This document shows positions 10,335 to 21,582 of a DNA stretch of 64,000 bases, piece by piece. The notes under the pieces were generated by a model. The model ran no database searches, was not told the DNA's origin, and was given only the letters and a program-made list of their open reading frames with translations. Numbering within the stretch: position 1 is the first letter of the stretch; each line of letters opens with the position of its first letter. Position numbers and translations under genes: made by a program. This DNA comes from Ophiura sarsii (lineage: Eukaryota > Echinodermata > Ophiuroidea > Amphilepidida > Ophiuridae): NCBI GenBank assembly GCA_035610835.1, contig CM069449.1, forward strand, positions 6,222,542 to 6,286,541, written 5' to 3'.

Positions 10335-11425
10335 CAGGGTGAGTAAAAAAAGGTGTACTCAACTTTGGGGTTTTATATCATAAAAATTTGTGCAAATATT
10401 TCACAGATTTGTTATCGAGGCAGACGGGTTATCCCATATTTTATGCTAATTTGCATAAAAGTCCACATTTACAATCCGAACAAGATTTGCGATATTTTCT
10501 CTGACAAGATCTATTAAAAAACGGTCCACACTCTAGTCCGATTGTAATAATGACATTGTTTTGACATTATATCGCAATTAATGTTTGAAAAAATAACTGA
10601 AAATGTTTGTTCGTCTTGGTTAGTTAGGGATCACGTCAAAACTCGACCGCCCGGCAACCGCCGGTTACGGCCGGTTCCGTTCGGTTCTCACAAAACGTGT
10701 CGTCTGTTATAATATACACACATAATGAGGTCAAATAGTAACACTCTGGTGAACACGACCGGTTGAAAGTGCCTCGTCACACACGTGAGCAATAACATCT
10801 TGAAGTAATGGGCTCAGTTGACAACCAGTACAATACAGCTATTGATTTTCGCTGGGGTTGGCTTTTTCAATCTGTTTATAGCTCAATTAACTTTTTTAAA
10901 TCAATACCGAAAGTCTATGAAGTTTTTTTTTTATAGAACGATTATAGAGAGAGCTATTATGACGGCAGAGTAACAGATTGATAGTGTAAATTGGTCAGAT
11001 TACAGCATTAAGTCAACCGGCGGTTGTTCAGTGTTGCATGCGCGAATATTCATATACCAGTAAAACCTGAAAGAACCGGCGGAACCGCCCGTAACCGGCG
11101 GTCAACGGGCGGTCGAGTTTTGACGTCTCCCCTTAGTTATTGTGTACCATACATGAATCCACTTGTTCATTAATATCAAGCATTATTGAGTAAAATATTC
11201 AATATTGTGTTCGGTTTCAAAATACAGTAACTTTACCAAATAGTCATATCTGTAAATGGTACCATGAAATGTCATGATTCTTTTTGCTGCTGATGATAGT
11301 GAATAAATGCATCTATTGCCACATACGGGGATGATTGCCGCATACATTGGTTGCCTTCATATTCTGATAATATTATATTATTAATAATTATTTTACTTTG
11401 AGTACACCTTTTTTTATTCACCCTG
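10335..11425. mobile_element. Mariner-like non-autonomous element (CAGGGTGAGTAAAAAAAGG ends)
   Basis: The left end, CAGGGTGAGTAAAAAAAGGT, and the right end, which reads CAGGGTGAATAAAAAAAGGT on the opposite strand, continue matching through GTACTCAA. This is about a 29-bp terminal inverted repeat with one mismatch. The left flank is TA, the usual target of Tc1/mariner elements; the right flank is TTATA, so the duplication is imperfect. No transposase frame is seen. About 500 bp of its interior is a second transposon (10627-11132), which means the original element was about 580 bp. Confidence 0.85.
10627..11132. mobile_element. Nested GC-rich-ended transposon with 7-bp target duplication
   Basis: It begins GGGATCACGTCAAAACTCGA and its right end reads GGGGAGACGTCAAAACTCGA on the opposite strand. 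The match continues through CCGCCCG, ACCGCCGGTTACGG and CGGTTCCG. It is flanked on both sides by TTAGTTA (10620-10626 and 11133-11139), a perfect 7-bp target-site duplication. It is inserted in the mariner-like element at 10335-11425, so it is the younger of the two. The superfamily is not certain (hAT, Mutator-like and P-like elements have 8-9-bp duplications). No coding frame. Confidence 0.9.
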
Positions 11426-11427
11426 TT

Positions 11428-13073
11428 ATACCCCAGACTGCCCCTTGTCATATAATGCATCAAAGACAATCACATTTTATAAGCCAAACATGTGGTCCAT
11501 ATAATTCAATATGGATTTCTTATTGGATCAAGATGAGCAGGGACAAACTCATCATAATACTTTGCTATATCATTTAATGTATGTATAACCGGAAATTTTC
11601 ACAAGTTTAAAATTTCATGAATCAGCAATAGTGGCCTAATTCATGTCATTTAAAATGTCACGAATGTAACTTTGCAACGCACTGCTACAAAGTAGATTGG
11701 AAATATTTGTGGCATGACATTTTTGCGAGTAAGTGCTCCTCGCGAAATTAGCGAAATTTAAATGCATGCAAACATTTCTGGTTTTACAGTATTCGATTCA
11801 ACAATGTTATTGATATACCTGTTCAAAAGTCCCGCCAACAGACCAACCATTTCAATGGCTACATGATCGCATTAGGCTAAGCTAGGATAAGGCTTTCTAA
11901 ATATAGGATTGAATCAGTGTTAAAGATCTGCAATTTGATTGGAGCTTTAATCATGGATCATTGTTATTGGCAAAAGGAATAGGGATTTCCTGTTGCTAGT
12001 ATTTCAATGGTCATTATATGAATGAAGAGTAGGGGGGGGGGGGTGTCAACTTTGATAGGGTGTGCTATGCTATGATGTGTAATCAGGGTTTCCAAAAGTG
12101 ACAGCTTTGGTAACCAATTTGAATAAGAAGAATAGGTGTCATATGAACTAATACAACTTGCAAATGGAGGTATCGTAAAGACCATCAGAGGCATATTCAG
12201 GCTGTCATATGTATACTTAAAAATGTTAGTACTACCACCTAACCCCTGGGTGCCTCCCCACCTGTTGGCCCAGCAGGAATGCAGAAAACAGTTGTTGGAA
12301 ATGGATACATCAATTGTATCACTTGAATTATAAAGGAGGCCTATTAAGTGCAGTGACACAAACAATCAAATCAAGAAACATGTTTATGGTTTATTCATAA
12401 ATATTTGTGACTTTGTTATTTAAAATTCTCCATTGTGAATACAATAAGTATTGAAAATTAGCATTTTATAATTTATAGAGGGCCAATTTTGGATATTGAC
12501 ATGGTCTTCACTTATATAAAAAAAAATCCCCAAAACACCATAGATTCCATATGCATGGTATTTGAGTTACATATATAAAGCATGTTACTGTGTAGTAAAG
12601 TAGGCTGTGTTGCGGACTCCTCACGGAGTGATGATAGTCTTTTAGACATGTTTAGCAATCCGCGGTAGCGTTTAGTTACACATAGCCAGTGTTTGGTGGT
12701 TACTAATGGTGTCTGGGCACTCTTCCCAGGTACACAGATTAGATACTAGTGTTGGCAACATACAGGTCTAGGGGCCGTATCTAATCTCCCTTAACTGTAA
12801 CCACGTCCAGTCAAATGTGGAGGTGAACCTAAACATGTCGGTGTCAGAACCACGAAGGCTGGCTTCGCAGTACAGGGAGCCTCGTCGTACAAGGCATACG
12901 GTTTATCTTTTGATATTTTTACAATAGTATTAGTCAAAATGAGATACAGGGCCAACCTTTTCATAATACATCTATGAAAGACAGGATCAAAACAGATTTT
13001 CACAAAGACCCATAATGAAACAGGCCCCGTGTATGCTACCCAATTTATAAATTAAACAAGTGTGGTATCGTCT

Positions 13074-13074
<1 letters not shown>
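11428..13074. other. No gene recognised
   Basis: Open frames on opposite strands overlap each other (12136-12333 plus, 11964-12365 minus, the latter 133 codons) and show no domain, so neither is called. A G run lies near 12031-12042. A small hairpin GACTCCTCACGGAGTG lies near 12616. Nothing else stands out. Confidence 0.4.

Positions 13075-13108
<34 letters not shown>
13075..13108. repeat. 34-base C run, longest homopolymer of the window
   Basis: Pure C. It is followed immediately by a small inverted repeat, TTGGCATGA (13109-13117) and TCATGCCAA (about 13169-13177). Confidence 0.95.
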
Positions 13109-13580
13109 TTGGCATGAAATGTAAAATAACAGGTGAGGCGGAGCCAAACTCGTTATTCAAACATTAACTCATGCCAAAGGTTAGCGTTGGTGTATTTGCT
13201 CCCTCCTCACTTGCACTGCCAATACAGCGACGCATTGACTAAAACCATCCATCATGGCGACTTTACGCTGTTTATATTATAGATTGCTGAGTGCATTCAA
13301 ATACCAGGTCTGTGAAAGACCTGGAAATTTCACGAGAAAAGATCCACAAGAAAAGACAACACCAATGCACAACACAGATCAGCTATCGCTGACCAGTAGT
13401 GGATACTAATCATACCAATAACTGGAATAAGGCCAAAACTATATAGACCGCAAATCAGACAAGATTACCAGATGGCTTAAAGAGACAATCTGGATCTGAA
13501 GAAGGGGGAGAACACACTCAACAAAGATGAGGGGGCTTACCAGTAGCAGATACAGGGGGAGGGGCCACGGGGGCTGTGCC

Positions 13581-13870
13581 AGATTGCACCAAATGGGTTC
13601 AAAATTGAGAAAAAAAATCCACTTGTGAGGGGGAACATCCCCCCTCATAACCCCCCCCCCCCCCCCCCCCCCCCCTGTCTGAACTTTTCAACTATCTATA
13701 CTTAAATCAAGGAAAATATCAGCGTGTGCTCAACTTCTTCCTTGTATTGATACAAACCAAAATATTGATTGGAAAAGAAGAGGTGGCTTTTCAATATAAT
13801 ATTGGTCAAAAGTATACATCAGATCGCACCAAATGGGTTCAACAATTGACATTTTTTCCAATTGTGAGGT
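13581..13870. repeat. Direct repeat: two 50-bp copies 240 bp apart
   Basis: AGAT(T/C)GCACCAAATGGGTT and what follows, through (A/C)ACTTGTGAGG-like sequence, occur at 13581-13630 and 13821-13870. Between them lies a 25-base C run (13651-13675). Probably part of an old interspersed repeat that tends to carry G/C tracts. Confidence 0.75.
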
Positions 13871-14525
13871 GGGGGGAAATTGTCCTGTGCAGTCTTCTGC
13901 AGTCTTGTGTGGTCGGGAGTACGTGGCAAATTTGACAAACCCGCCACGATTTTTCCTCGCAGCCTAAAAATAATTGTGGTTGTTGTTTTTTTAATCGGGA
14001 AGGTCGGCATGGACACACGAGCGGTTTGGAAGCGGTAGCCGATGAGTTGGCGCGCATCATGAGTGGTTGTGTGTAGTTGGAAAGTGGTCGGCAAAATGGT
14101 CTGCTCCAAGCGGGAGAGAAGATGCAAGCCAACTTGACATGTTAAATCGGCGACTACAGAAGATTGTCGCCGACTTGTAGCCAACTGCTCATGTACAAAT
14201 CAGCGAGCAGTCTTGACAGCAACATGTCACAACTTGTGCCGTCGTGTCAAGGTCGGCGATTGATCGGGACTGAACAAGTGGCGTCGCCGATTAAACACGC
14301 TTGATCTTGTTGATTTCATGATGCTGTTGCCTACTGTAGGCGATTCAGCATCTCTTGTCTTGTTGAAGGCGGGGAAAATCGCATACTAATCATCCCTGCT
14401 CATCCCTGGTCGGGATCCAAAATGTAAATTGCACAAGTTTGAACAAGATTTCAGCCGATGTTGAAAAAATGGTGGTCTTGTGTAGTTGGGAAGAGGTTGG
14501 GTCGCGAGCTGTCTTCTATGTGACT
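13870..14525. repeat. GC-richer island of repeated GTCGGCGA / GTCGCCGA words, unclassified
   Basis: Against AT-rich surroundings this stretch holds many copies of CGGCGA and its complement: AATCGGCGACTAC, TTGTCGCCGACTTGTAG, AGGTCGGCGATTG, GGCGTCGCCGATTAA, TGTAGGCGATTCAG. Similar lines mark its edges (CAGTCTTGTGTGGTCGGGAG near 13899; GGTCTTGTGTAGTTGGGAAG near 14472). The minus-strand open frames of 97 and 121 codons overlap each other in different frames and have no recognisable domain. I read it as a transposon remnant or interspersed repeat. Confidence 0.5.
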
Positions 14526-14670
14526 GAACCTTTAGGAGAAGTCACTGAGGGCTGAAAACAGCGAATGGTACTCTATGGCAAGCCAAATGCACAATAATTT
14601 GAAAAACACTGATTTTTACCAAGAAACCATGTTTATCAACCGAAAAACCGAGCCAGTGTTTTTCAACTAA

Positions 14671-14800
14671 TAAGGGAGTGTTCAGAAATAATTTATTGGG
14701 GGGGGGGGGGGGGGGGGGAGGTCTGGGCAAAGTGAGGGGTTCAAAAAAAGTTTGATGTTGGCCAAAGGGGGGGGTGGGGGCAAAAAAGTATTCAAGCAAC
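14671..14800. repeat. Interspersed repeat with internal G tract (copy 1)
   Basis: TAAGGGAGTGTTCAGAAATA, then a 21-base G run (14698-14718), CTGGGCAA and AAAGTTTGATGTTGGCCAAA. The same order of words is found at 16494-16626 (copy 2), including a G run in the same place. Confidence 0.8.
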
Positions 14801-14864
14801 ATTCATTTTTCAAGCAAAAAGAGGCATTCATGTTGAGTGAATCTGAAATGTTGTAAATTGTGTG

Positions 14865-14964
14865 NNNNNNNNNNNNNNNNNNNNNNNNNNNNNNNNNNNN
14901 NNNNNNNNNNNNNNNNNNNNNNNNNNNNNNNNNNNNNNNNNNNNNNNNNNNNNNNNNNNNNNNN
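14865..14964. other. Assembly gap (100 N)
   Basis: Exactly 100 N, the conventional placeholder for a gap of unknown length. The reading frame drawn across it is meaningless. Confidence 0.99.
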
Positions 14965-15363
14965 CTTCAAATAAGCTTGAAAATGATATATGACATGTAG
15001 TTATTGTTTTGTAAATAAACACTTAAATAATTAAAAATCCTCTTGAAAATGCTTTGTTTTTAGTGAATTTTCTTGAGTTTATTAAGTTATATTAATCTCT
15101 GAAAAGGCCCTGTCGACTTTACACTGGGTTTGTGGTGGATGGTCACAATGTACAATACACATGTAGGGCAGTGTGGTTCTCATGGGAGCAAGAAATATAC
15201 TGCAACGAGATAGTGTATAGAGACAGAAGTACAGAGGATTAGAAATCCATGGACTTATCTGATAAGTCCATGAGAAATCTAACTTAATAAAGAGATGAGT
15301 GTTGATGACAAAAACAGGGGTAACGGGTCATTAAGAAAAACATAAACAGACTAATATAAAAGC

Positions 15364-16221
15364 TGAGACGAATATACCTGAAGGGATAAGAAGCTCTATT
15401 CATTCCTGTTATGTGCAGCGGTGCAAGCCTAACACGGTATTGTTATGCTTGATGCCAATCGATTATCATCATTCAGTTAACTTTGTAGCACGACCTCATT
15501 ATGTGAGTTACCGCGCTATTTCAAATTTAGTGTTATCCACACGTGTGTTACGATCTTCTTAACAACCTGAACACACTGTAGTATCGGACGGTCACCGACA
15601 TACAGACTGTGATAGATTCTTAAATGATTACGCATTTATATTGCTAGAATTATGGCATTTCATAAGAATTATGCCAATTAAAACCTACTAGAGCCATAGT
15701 TCAATATACAAACAATGTATTATGATATTCAAAGTGCATGGTTTGTGTTTATATTTAATATGAATTGAAATACAAATATTCAGATGTGGATGAGCTGATA
15801 CACTTATCTGTTGATGTATAAAAATACCAAATTTGTTGTGTTTCAAATCACATAAAATCATAATTCTAAACACAAATTATGAACTTTGAATATCATAATA
15901 CATTGTTTATGGGTTGAAGTAGGGCACTAGTATGTTTTAATTGGCATACTTTTTCTGAAATACCATAATTCTAGCAATATAAATGCGTAATCATTTTAGA
16001 AATCTATCACAGTCTGTATGCGCAATCATCATGATCATGGTTTAAACTCAGAAGTGAGAGCAGGACAAATCGACGCATGCGTGTGCATGCGCATAGCCTG
16101 TTTTGTAGGTTCTGCTTGGGTTGGTTTGAGAACAATGACGTGCACTGCCGTGCAAGACCTGGTTCGTAGAATTGAATGGCAATACACGGAGCTGCCTATC
16201 CCTTCAGGTATATTCGTCTCA
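15364..16221. mobile_element. Outer inverted-repeat element, TGAGACGAATATACCTGAAG
   Basis: TGAGACGAATATACCTGAAG followed by GGATAAGAAGCTC (15364-15396) is answered by the inverse at 16189-16221 (GAGCTGCCTATCCCTTCAGG then TATATTCGTCTCA). This makes about a 32-bp terminal inverted repeat with two mismatches. The middle contains a complete foldback element (15599-16020). Coding capacity is absent; the frames at 16018-16236 and 16035-16241 are opposite-strand shadows. Confidence 0.75.
15599..16020. mobile_element. Nested 422-bp foldback MITE with arms over 150 bp
   Basis: CATACAGACTGTGATAGATT at 15599 is mirrored by AATCTATCACAGTCTGTATG ending at 16020. Inner blocks pair too: TATTGCTAGAATTATGG, ATGCCAATTAAAAC and ACAATGTATTATGATATTCA each appear once per strand. 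The unpaired centre is about 75 bp. It sits inside the element at 15364-16221. No clear target duplication. Confidence 0.9.
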
Positions 16222-16493
16222 GATAAAAGTGAATAGACCAAAATGTGTTGACATGTAAAGATTCAAATGCATGACCGCATTATAATAGAAGTATTAATTA
16301 GGAAGACCTAGAATGTGTGTGGGGTTCAAGGGATGAGCTGAAAAAACCAAAAACAAGAAATGATGTAAAAAGGGAGGGTATGGAATTTAAAAATATAGAA
16401 AGGGAAAGGTTAATTATTATCAATGTCATATATCACTTGCTATTTAGCAGATAATAACTGCATACCAATTATATAACTGTACAGTAGTGGTAA

Positions 16494-16626
16494 TAAGGGA
16501 GTGTTTAGAAATACTTTGGTGGGGGACTGGGCAATATGGGGGGGGGGGGGGGGGGGGCGGCCAAAAGAGTTTGATGTTGCCCAAAAGGGGGACCAAAAGG
16601 TTGTTGGTACATAGGGGGCGGTCAAA
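16494..16626. repeat. Interspersed repeat with internal G tract (copy 2)
   Basis: TAAGGGAGTGTTTAGAAATA, CTGGGCAATATGG, a 20-base G run (16538-16557), then GAGTTTGATGTTGCCCAAAA: the same layout as 14671-14800. A further G run (16712-16729) lies just downstream. Confidence 0.8.
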
Positions 16627-16874
16627 TAGAAATGTGCGCGCTACGGGCGCTTTGGTTTATTAGTGTTCAGTTTTAAAAGGCAAAGAGGTATAAAAAGACA
16701 ATTTGTGGTGTGGGGGGGGGGGGGGGGGGTTCGGTTTTTTGTGAACTTTTATTTGAGAAACATTAACAATTTAAAGGGTGAAGAGGACATTTTCATTTTG
16801 GGGTGTAAAATGAAACTTGGATCATGGGCAACATCCTTACTGACCATTGTGTGACTGTGACCTGCGGAACCTGT

Positions 16875-17190
16875 ATACAAAATGAAACTTTCCACATTTC
16901 CAACAAAGTACTGTTGAAAAAGGTGGTCATTAACGAGATAAACACAATTTTGTGCGTGCTATGCACATTTATTAATGCATTTTGTACAGCAAATTGCTAC
17001 GCGTTACGCGCAAATCTTTGTGCAAATGAAACTTTCCACAATTTCAACAAAGTACCATTAAAATAGGTGGTAATTAACGAGATAATTTTTGAGCGCTATG
17101 CGTGAATCTTTGTGCAACATCGTCATTAACGAGATAAACATAATTGTTTGCGCGCCACATTTTTGAATGCATTTGTACAGCAAATTTCTG
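16875..17190. repeat. Diverged direct repeats (AATGAAACTTTCCACA / ATTAACGAGATAA)
   Basis: AATGAAACTTTCCACA occurs at about 16879 and 17027, TTAACGAGATAA at about 16930, 17073 and 17116, and GTACAGCAAATT at about 16984 and 17174. The unit is roughly 150-190 bp and has lost or gained segments. No coding meaning seen. Confidence 0.65.
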
Positions 17191-17518
17191 TGGTGTATAT
17201 ATTTTTCAACTGGAATCCGCGCTAGCCACAGATATGTGGAACTCTTGGAACTGTGTTGTCATAACTTTTTTCAATATGGCGACATCCATACAGGTGATTT
17301 TTTAAATTCTAAAGCCGATTTTGTCTTAACGCGGCACTATCAAACTTTAACCCACAGAATGTGGTCTGGATAATAATAATTTGAGCGCTAAAGTTGTATG
17401 GATAAGTAATTGTGTATAAAACATGGTTAGTAACTCCCATCTCCTTCCTCCTGTCATCTACACAATATGAATCAGCTGTAAAAGAATTGCTGCCTTATGC
17501 TTGATTCCGTATCGTCGA

Positions 17519-17745
17519 TGTTCTGTCAAAACCTTGTATGTTTTTCCAGCCCTTCAGCATGTATAAAATAAAACTACCCGACGATTATGCATAGGTAGTG
17601 TGTTGCAAGAGCACTTACAAGGTGTTGATAGAAATGTTTCTGGCCCTTGAACATGTTTAGAGCAGATCGCCCAAAGGCTATAAATACAAAGTATACTATA
17701 AACATGCTGAAGGGCGAGATGGAGATACAAGGTTTTGACAGAACA
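17519..17745. mobile_element. Foldback MITE with GCCCTTCAGCATGT inner repeat (copy 1)
   Basis: TGTTCTGTCAAAACCTTGTA then GCCCTTCAGCATGT (17519-17562) is inverted at 17702-17745 (ACATGCTGAAGGGC then TACAAGGTTTTGACAGAACA). A third, internal copy of the core reads CCCTTGAACATGTTTAGAGC near 17643. A related copy, split by an hAT MITE, is at 32685-32962. The overlapping frames on both strands are not genes. Confidence 0.85.
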
Positions 17746-17803
17746 GTGAGGATATGGGAGACATATGTTGAGGATGTTGCCCATTCTCTTCCCCATTCCT
17801 ACT

Positions 17804-17820
17804 GCTATCTACTGGAGATA
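17804..17820 (-). repeat. Degenerate copy of the dispersed hairpin word
   Basis: GCTATCTACTGGAGATA, the minus-strand orientation of the 19-bp word with one change and the last two bases lost. Confidence 0.7.
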
Positions 17821-19716
17821 AAAGAGTCCATTTCTCTTCCTTAAGACTGTGACATCAATGCACCACTGACTGAGTATGAATTTATAAATGCCAACTAAAG
17901 AACTGTAGTATAGTATTCACACATACATGAACATGCTGTAATTATAATGCATTGACACTGTTCAGCAGAATCAATAATAGAATGAGAATCCATACAAATA
18001 ATTTTGTTTTGACTTCCCAAATCAAGAATCTTATACCAGCATATAAAACGTCTGTCTCTATGATAAGTGATATATTTTACCAGAGAATAAGACTTGTATG
18101 AATTATCACTCCGCTATACTGGAGACTGAGCCCACCTGTAAGTAAGTGACACTGTTATTGGCCTTTGTAGCAATTGAGGCATTCCCATAAACAGCTCTAG
18201 AGTTTCTCGTCATTACGCATTATCATGTACAGCTTTAGTAAGGTCTATGATAGCATTCTAGTGCACCATCACAAAAGGTCAATTGGACTCGAGCGACAAG
18301 GAGCGAAAGTGAGTATGAGGATCGAGGCAAAGGGAGGAGGAGGGAGACAAAATGATGGTTATAGTGGGTTTCAAAAAGAAACGGTAAAAGGGATGTGTTT
18401 ACAGGAAAAGGATGCCTATTGTTTTGGTGCTGGGACGTTTTACTGGGACTTGAAGTATTGGTTTGCCGTTAGGACTTGTACAGTGGCCTAATAAGGGAAA
18501 AGGAAAAGCTTGAAATATGTTACATCATAACGCCAGAATAACCGGAATAATCTGCATTTACCTTCAAGTTATATTTGACACCAGTATATGGGTCCAAACT
18601 AAGGATCGCAAGCGATTTCGGTTGTAGTTCATATCCGGAAAAATTAGGAATGGCGTTTACTTATGCCGTAAAGATGGCCGGTGTGACGTCAGCATGACCT
18701 TTATTGATAAAATCACGGCAACATTTAAACAATAATACAAATAATCCCATGCTTATTCTGAAAGAGACAAAGTGTACTTGGTTTGCATGCATCAATTAGA
18801 GTGGCCCGTCACAACCATACAATGCTCTGTTCCATAAAGATGCGAGCATTTTAGCGCAACAGAACAAAATACAAAATTGCCTACAAATATACAGATATAT
18901 TTTTGATACTATGTAGAAGTGTGAAATAAATCTGTGACTTGAACTATCTACATAACACAGCTATCCCAACTGAGCAAGGAATCAGTTTTGTGCCGCCGCC
19001 ACCGTAGCTATGACATCGTGCAAAGGATGTCAACCCATGGAATTCAGCGGAGAAAAAAGCACTTAAGTTGTTTAACATATAGTGAAGAAAAAAGGTACTG
19101 ACGGGGCTATCAAAAGATACTGTGTGATCATCGCTTAAAGGGATGCCAAACAGAGCAGTGATTTTGGGAACTAGATTTACAAGTTTGAATAACCTGCATG
19201 GTTGATTTACTAATTGATTGGAAAATCAATTGATTTGATTGATTTGCGTTTTGGTTGATTGAAGCAATTTGATTCATTCGTTTGTAAATTATGAAAACAC
19301 TCTCGTTCAAAAGCTCTTACAAAATAACCTGAATTATATCATAACGAGTGCAAAATGGAATGCATTACTTGTAATGCCTGTCACAGGTTTAGAGCTAATC
19401 ATCAGAGCTCAGTAAATAGCTGCGAATTAGTAAATCTAATCAAAAATTCTTTCAAATATAAAGACTTAAAGTTTTGAAAAATCATCACTACAAAGCATCA
19501 ACAATGGAAAGTAACAGGTTCTCAATATAATAATAAAATTTTAATTATTTTGAATTGTTCTTATTTTAATTAGTTTTGTTATCTTTCTTTCCAATTTTTA
19601 CGTAAATCTCATATTTTCTTTTCGTCATATATAATCTCATATGAGACTTCATGAGCTATTACATATAACAAAAATAAAACAAGAGGCAGTTAATTATCCA
19701 AGACAATCTAATAATT
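17821..19716. other. No gene recognised
   Basis: AT-rich sequence. Open frames of 60-88 codons (18225-18491 plus, 19128-19310 minus) have no domain or coding signature. A cluster of TTGATTGATTTG-like words lies at 19205-19275. Confidence 0.4.
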
Positions 19717-19735
19717 ACTATCTTCAGTAGATAGC
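19717..19735 (+). repeat. Dispersed hairpin word
   Basis: ACTATCTTCAGTAGATAGC: identical to the consensus except for the first base. Confidence 0.85.
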
Positions 19736-20311
19736 AGCAAGTCTTGATTGTGCAATAATACTAATCAGAAGATGTTTTAATTCAGTAAGTAATTTTAATC
19801 TTGAATAGTATGGTAGTTTATTCTTATATGGATTTACAAATTAATGATTGGTGTCGTCAACTGCAAAGTTTAGTACAATTTATTTGACCAATGATTACCA
19901 AAGCATATTGATATAATACCCACCGCCAACCGCTGTCAACATGTATGTACCTATGGCTTATAACACTTCCCACAATAGCTGTTTCTTTACCACAAACAAC
20001 ACACAAGCCAAACCTGATCATCAAATCACTTTCTCATTCCATCCCATGGGTCGCATTAGCAAACCATCGTAACACATCCCAAATCGTTAGCAACCATTTT
20101 GTTGTCAACATAGAGCAGTAAGTGAGAAGACTATGGTAAATTCATATGTTGCTATGGATGACCGCTCTCAACTGACCGCCGTCAACTGACCACCAGTCCA
20201 TACAAGTTTACCAGGTTACAACACTCCATAGCTGCCATGTAACTATTTTAACTTGATTCCCATAGTATAGATTTGGTTATATCTTATAAGACGAAGAAAG
20301 AAGAAAAAAAA

Positions 20312-20400
20312 CCTGTTCTACTGGTAAACAGACCTCTCAGGTCGTTCGGTATTGTTTTTTATTATTTTTATTTTGGTGAATCTTCAGCAATTTTCAATAA
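20312..20400. repeat. Interspersed repeat fragment (copy 1)
   Basis: CCTGTTCTACTGGTAAACAG then ACCTCTCAGGT, CGGT and GGTGAATCTTCAGCAATTTT match, in the same order, the sequence at 26338-26460. The element is unidentified. Confidence 0.6.
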
Positions 20401-20845
20401 GAAAATGCAAACAATTTGCACACATTTTCCAAAAAAAGTCTAGCATTTTGTGTGTGGACAATTTGTGGTGGACAATTCGTGGTGGTGTGCGTTGACAAAT
20501 ACCTGCGAACGAGGACGCACACCCGTCTTTTACATTCCAACTGAGGACACACCTGCAAACGTGGACGACCTCGGTTCCTTGATACGTGCAAAATATTGCA
20601 AACAACGTTAAAACGCTATTTAAACGAGGTCCTCGTATCACCTCTACCCCCTTAGGCCTCAGTGAGATAGTACACAGTCTAATTGGCGGTTTGTCACCCG
20701 TATAAGCCGCCATTTTGGTCCTCGGTGTGTCGGTGTGTGTCCAGGTTGGTGGGTCCTCGTTTGGATAGTGCCAAAACTGGGTCCTCTTTTGCAGGTCATT
20801 ACAAACAGGGGTGTGTGTGTGGGGGGGGGGGGGTGATGGTTCCAC
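20384..20845 (-). other. 153-codon open frame, probably not a gene
   Basis: This is the longest open frame outside tandem arrays. The translation opens with a proline and histidine run produced by GT and G tracts (20810-20833) and has no recognisable domain, signal peptide or membrane segment. The DNA itself is somewhat GC-richer than its surroundings and contains reiterated GAGGAC / GTCCTCG words (near 20510, 20545, 20625, 20718, 20753, 20780), which suggests an interspersed repeat. A coding exon cannot be excluded from sequence alone. Confidence 0.2.
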
Positions 20846-21346
20846 CTAAATTATTAGTGTAAGCTATTAGAACAAGTATAGTATGTCCCAAAAAAAGATG
20901 TATGACTTGAGATGGTTACATGCCTTGTGTATGCATACAGTCACAAATGTTAATAATGTAGCAGCTGATGAAAACAAGTGTTATTCATTCTATATATGAA
21001 GTACAGATACCTAAAAAGATTAAAACCGAGATTCAATCTGTCTTTATGAATCCATCTGCAGTAACATTCAGTACATACTTTAGAATTGACAACATGGATA
21101 ACATTGACATATCATCTATGTTCTTAGAAAACTCAATTCCGTCTTGTGAACAATCAAATCAATGGCGACAAGTTGGGGACCATATACACAAGTGATATAT
21201 TTATAATTTTGTTTTAATACATAGATTTTTCCGAAATATTGAGACTCGCGGCGCATAGATTCTGTTAAAATTAATATATACATAGTTTATGTTTAGTATG
21301 CAAATAAAGCCAAATCAATTTCACCTATTTGCCAATAACCTAATTA

Positions 21347-21582
21347 ACACTTTCCACGCGGCTATTGGTTTTACACAAAACAAATTATTCAGAAACAATT
21401 TCCAAATTTCAAAGTCTATCTCAAGGATTACTGAACCAATTTACAAGGCATGTTTGTACTTATTTTAATGCATTTCTCAAGGTGATTCGAAATATGGTAA
21501 TAAAATTCAATAATGTTGAGATTTTTGAAACATGTCAAATGTTAAAACTATCGTCTGTAGACGCCTGCCGCGTGGAAAGTGT
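21347..21582. mobile_element. MITE with ACACTTTCCACGCGGC ends
   Basis: A perfect 16-bp terminal inverted repeat: ACACTTTCCACGCGGC at 21347-21362 and GCCGCGTGGAAAGTGT at 21567-21582. The interior (about 200 bp) is AT-rich and non-coding; the 73-codon frame at 21365-21586 covers it and is incidental. A clean target duplication is not seen (both flanks contain TAATT). Confidence 0.85.

Noticed and set aside
14828..15022. Open frame spanning the N gap
   Set aside because: It consists largely of undetermined residues.
20384..20845. 153-codon minus-strand gene
   Set aside because: Not fully excluded, but the sequence is repetitive (GAGGAC words), low-complexity at its start and without any domain.
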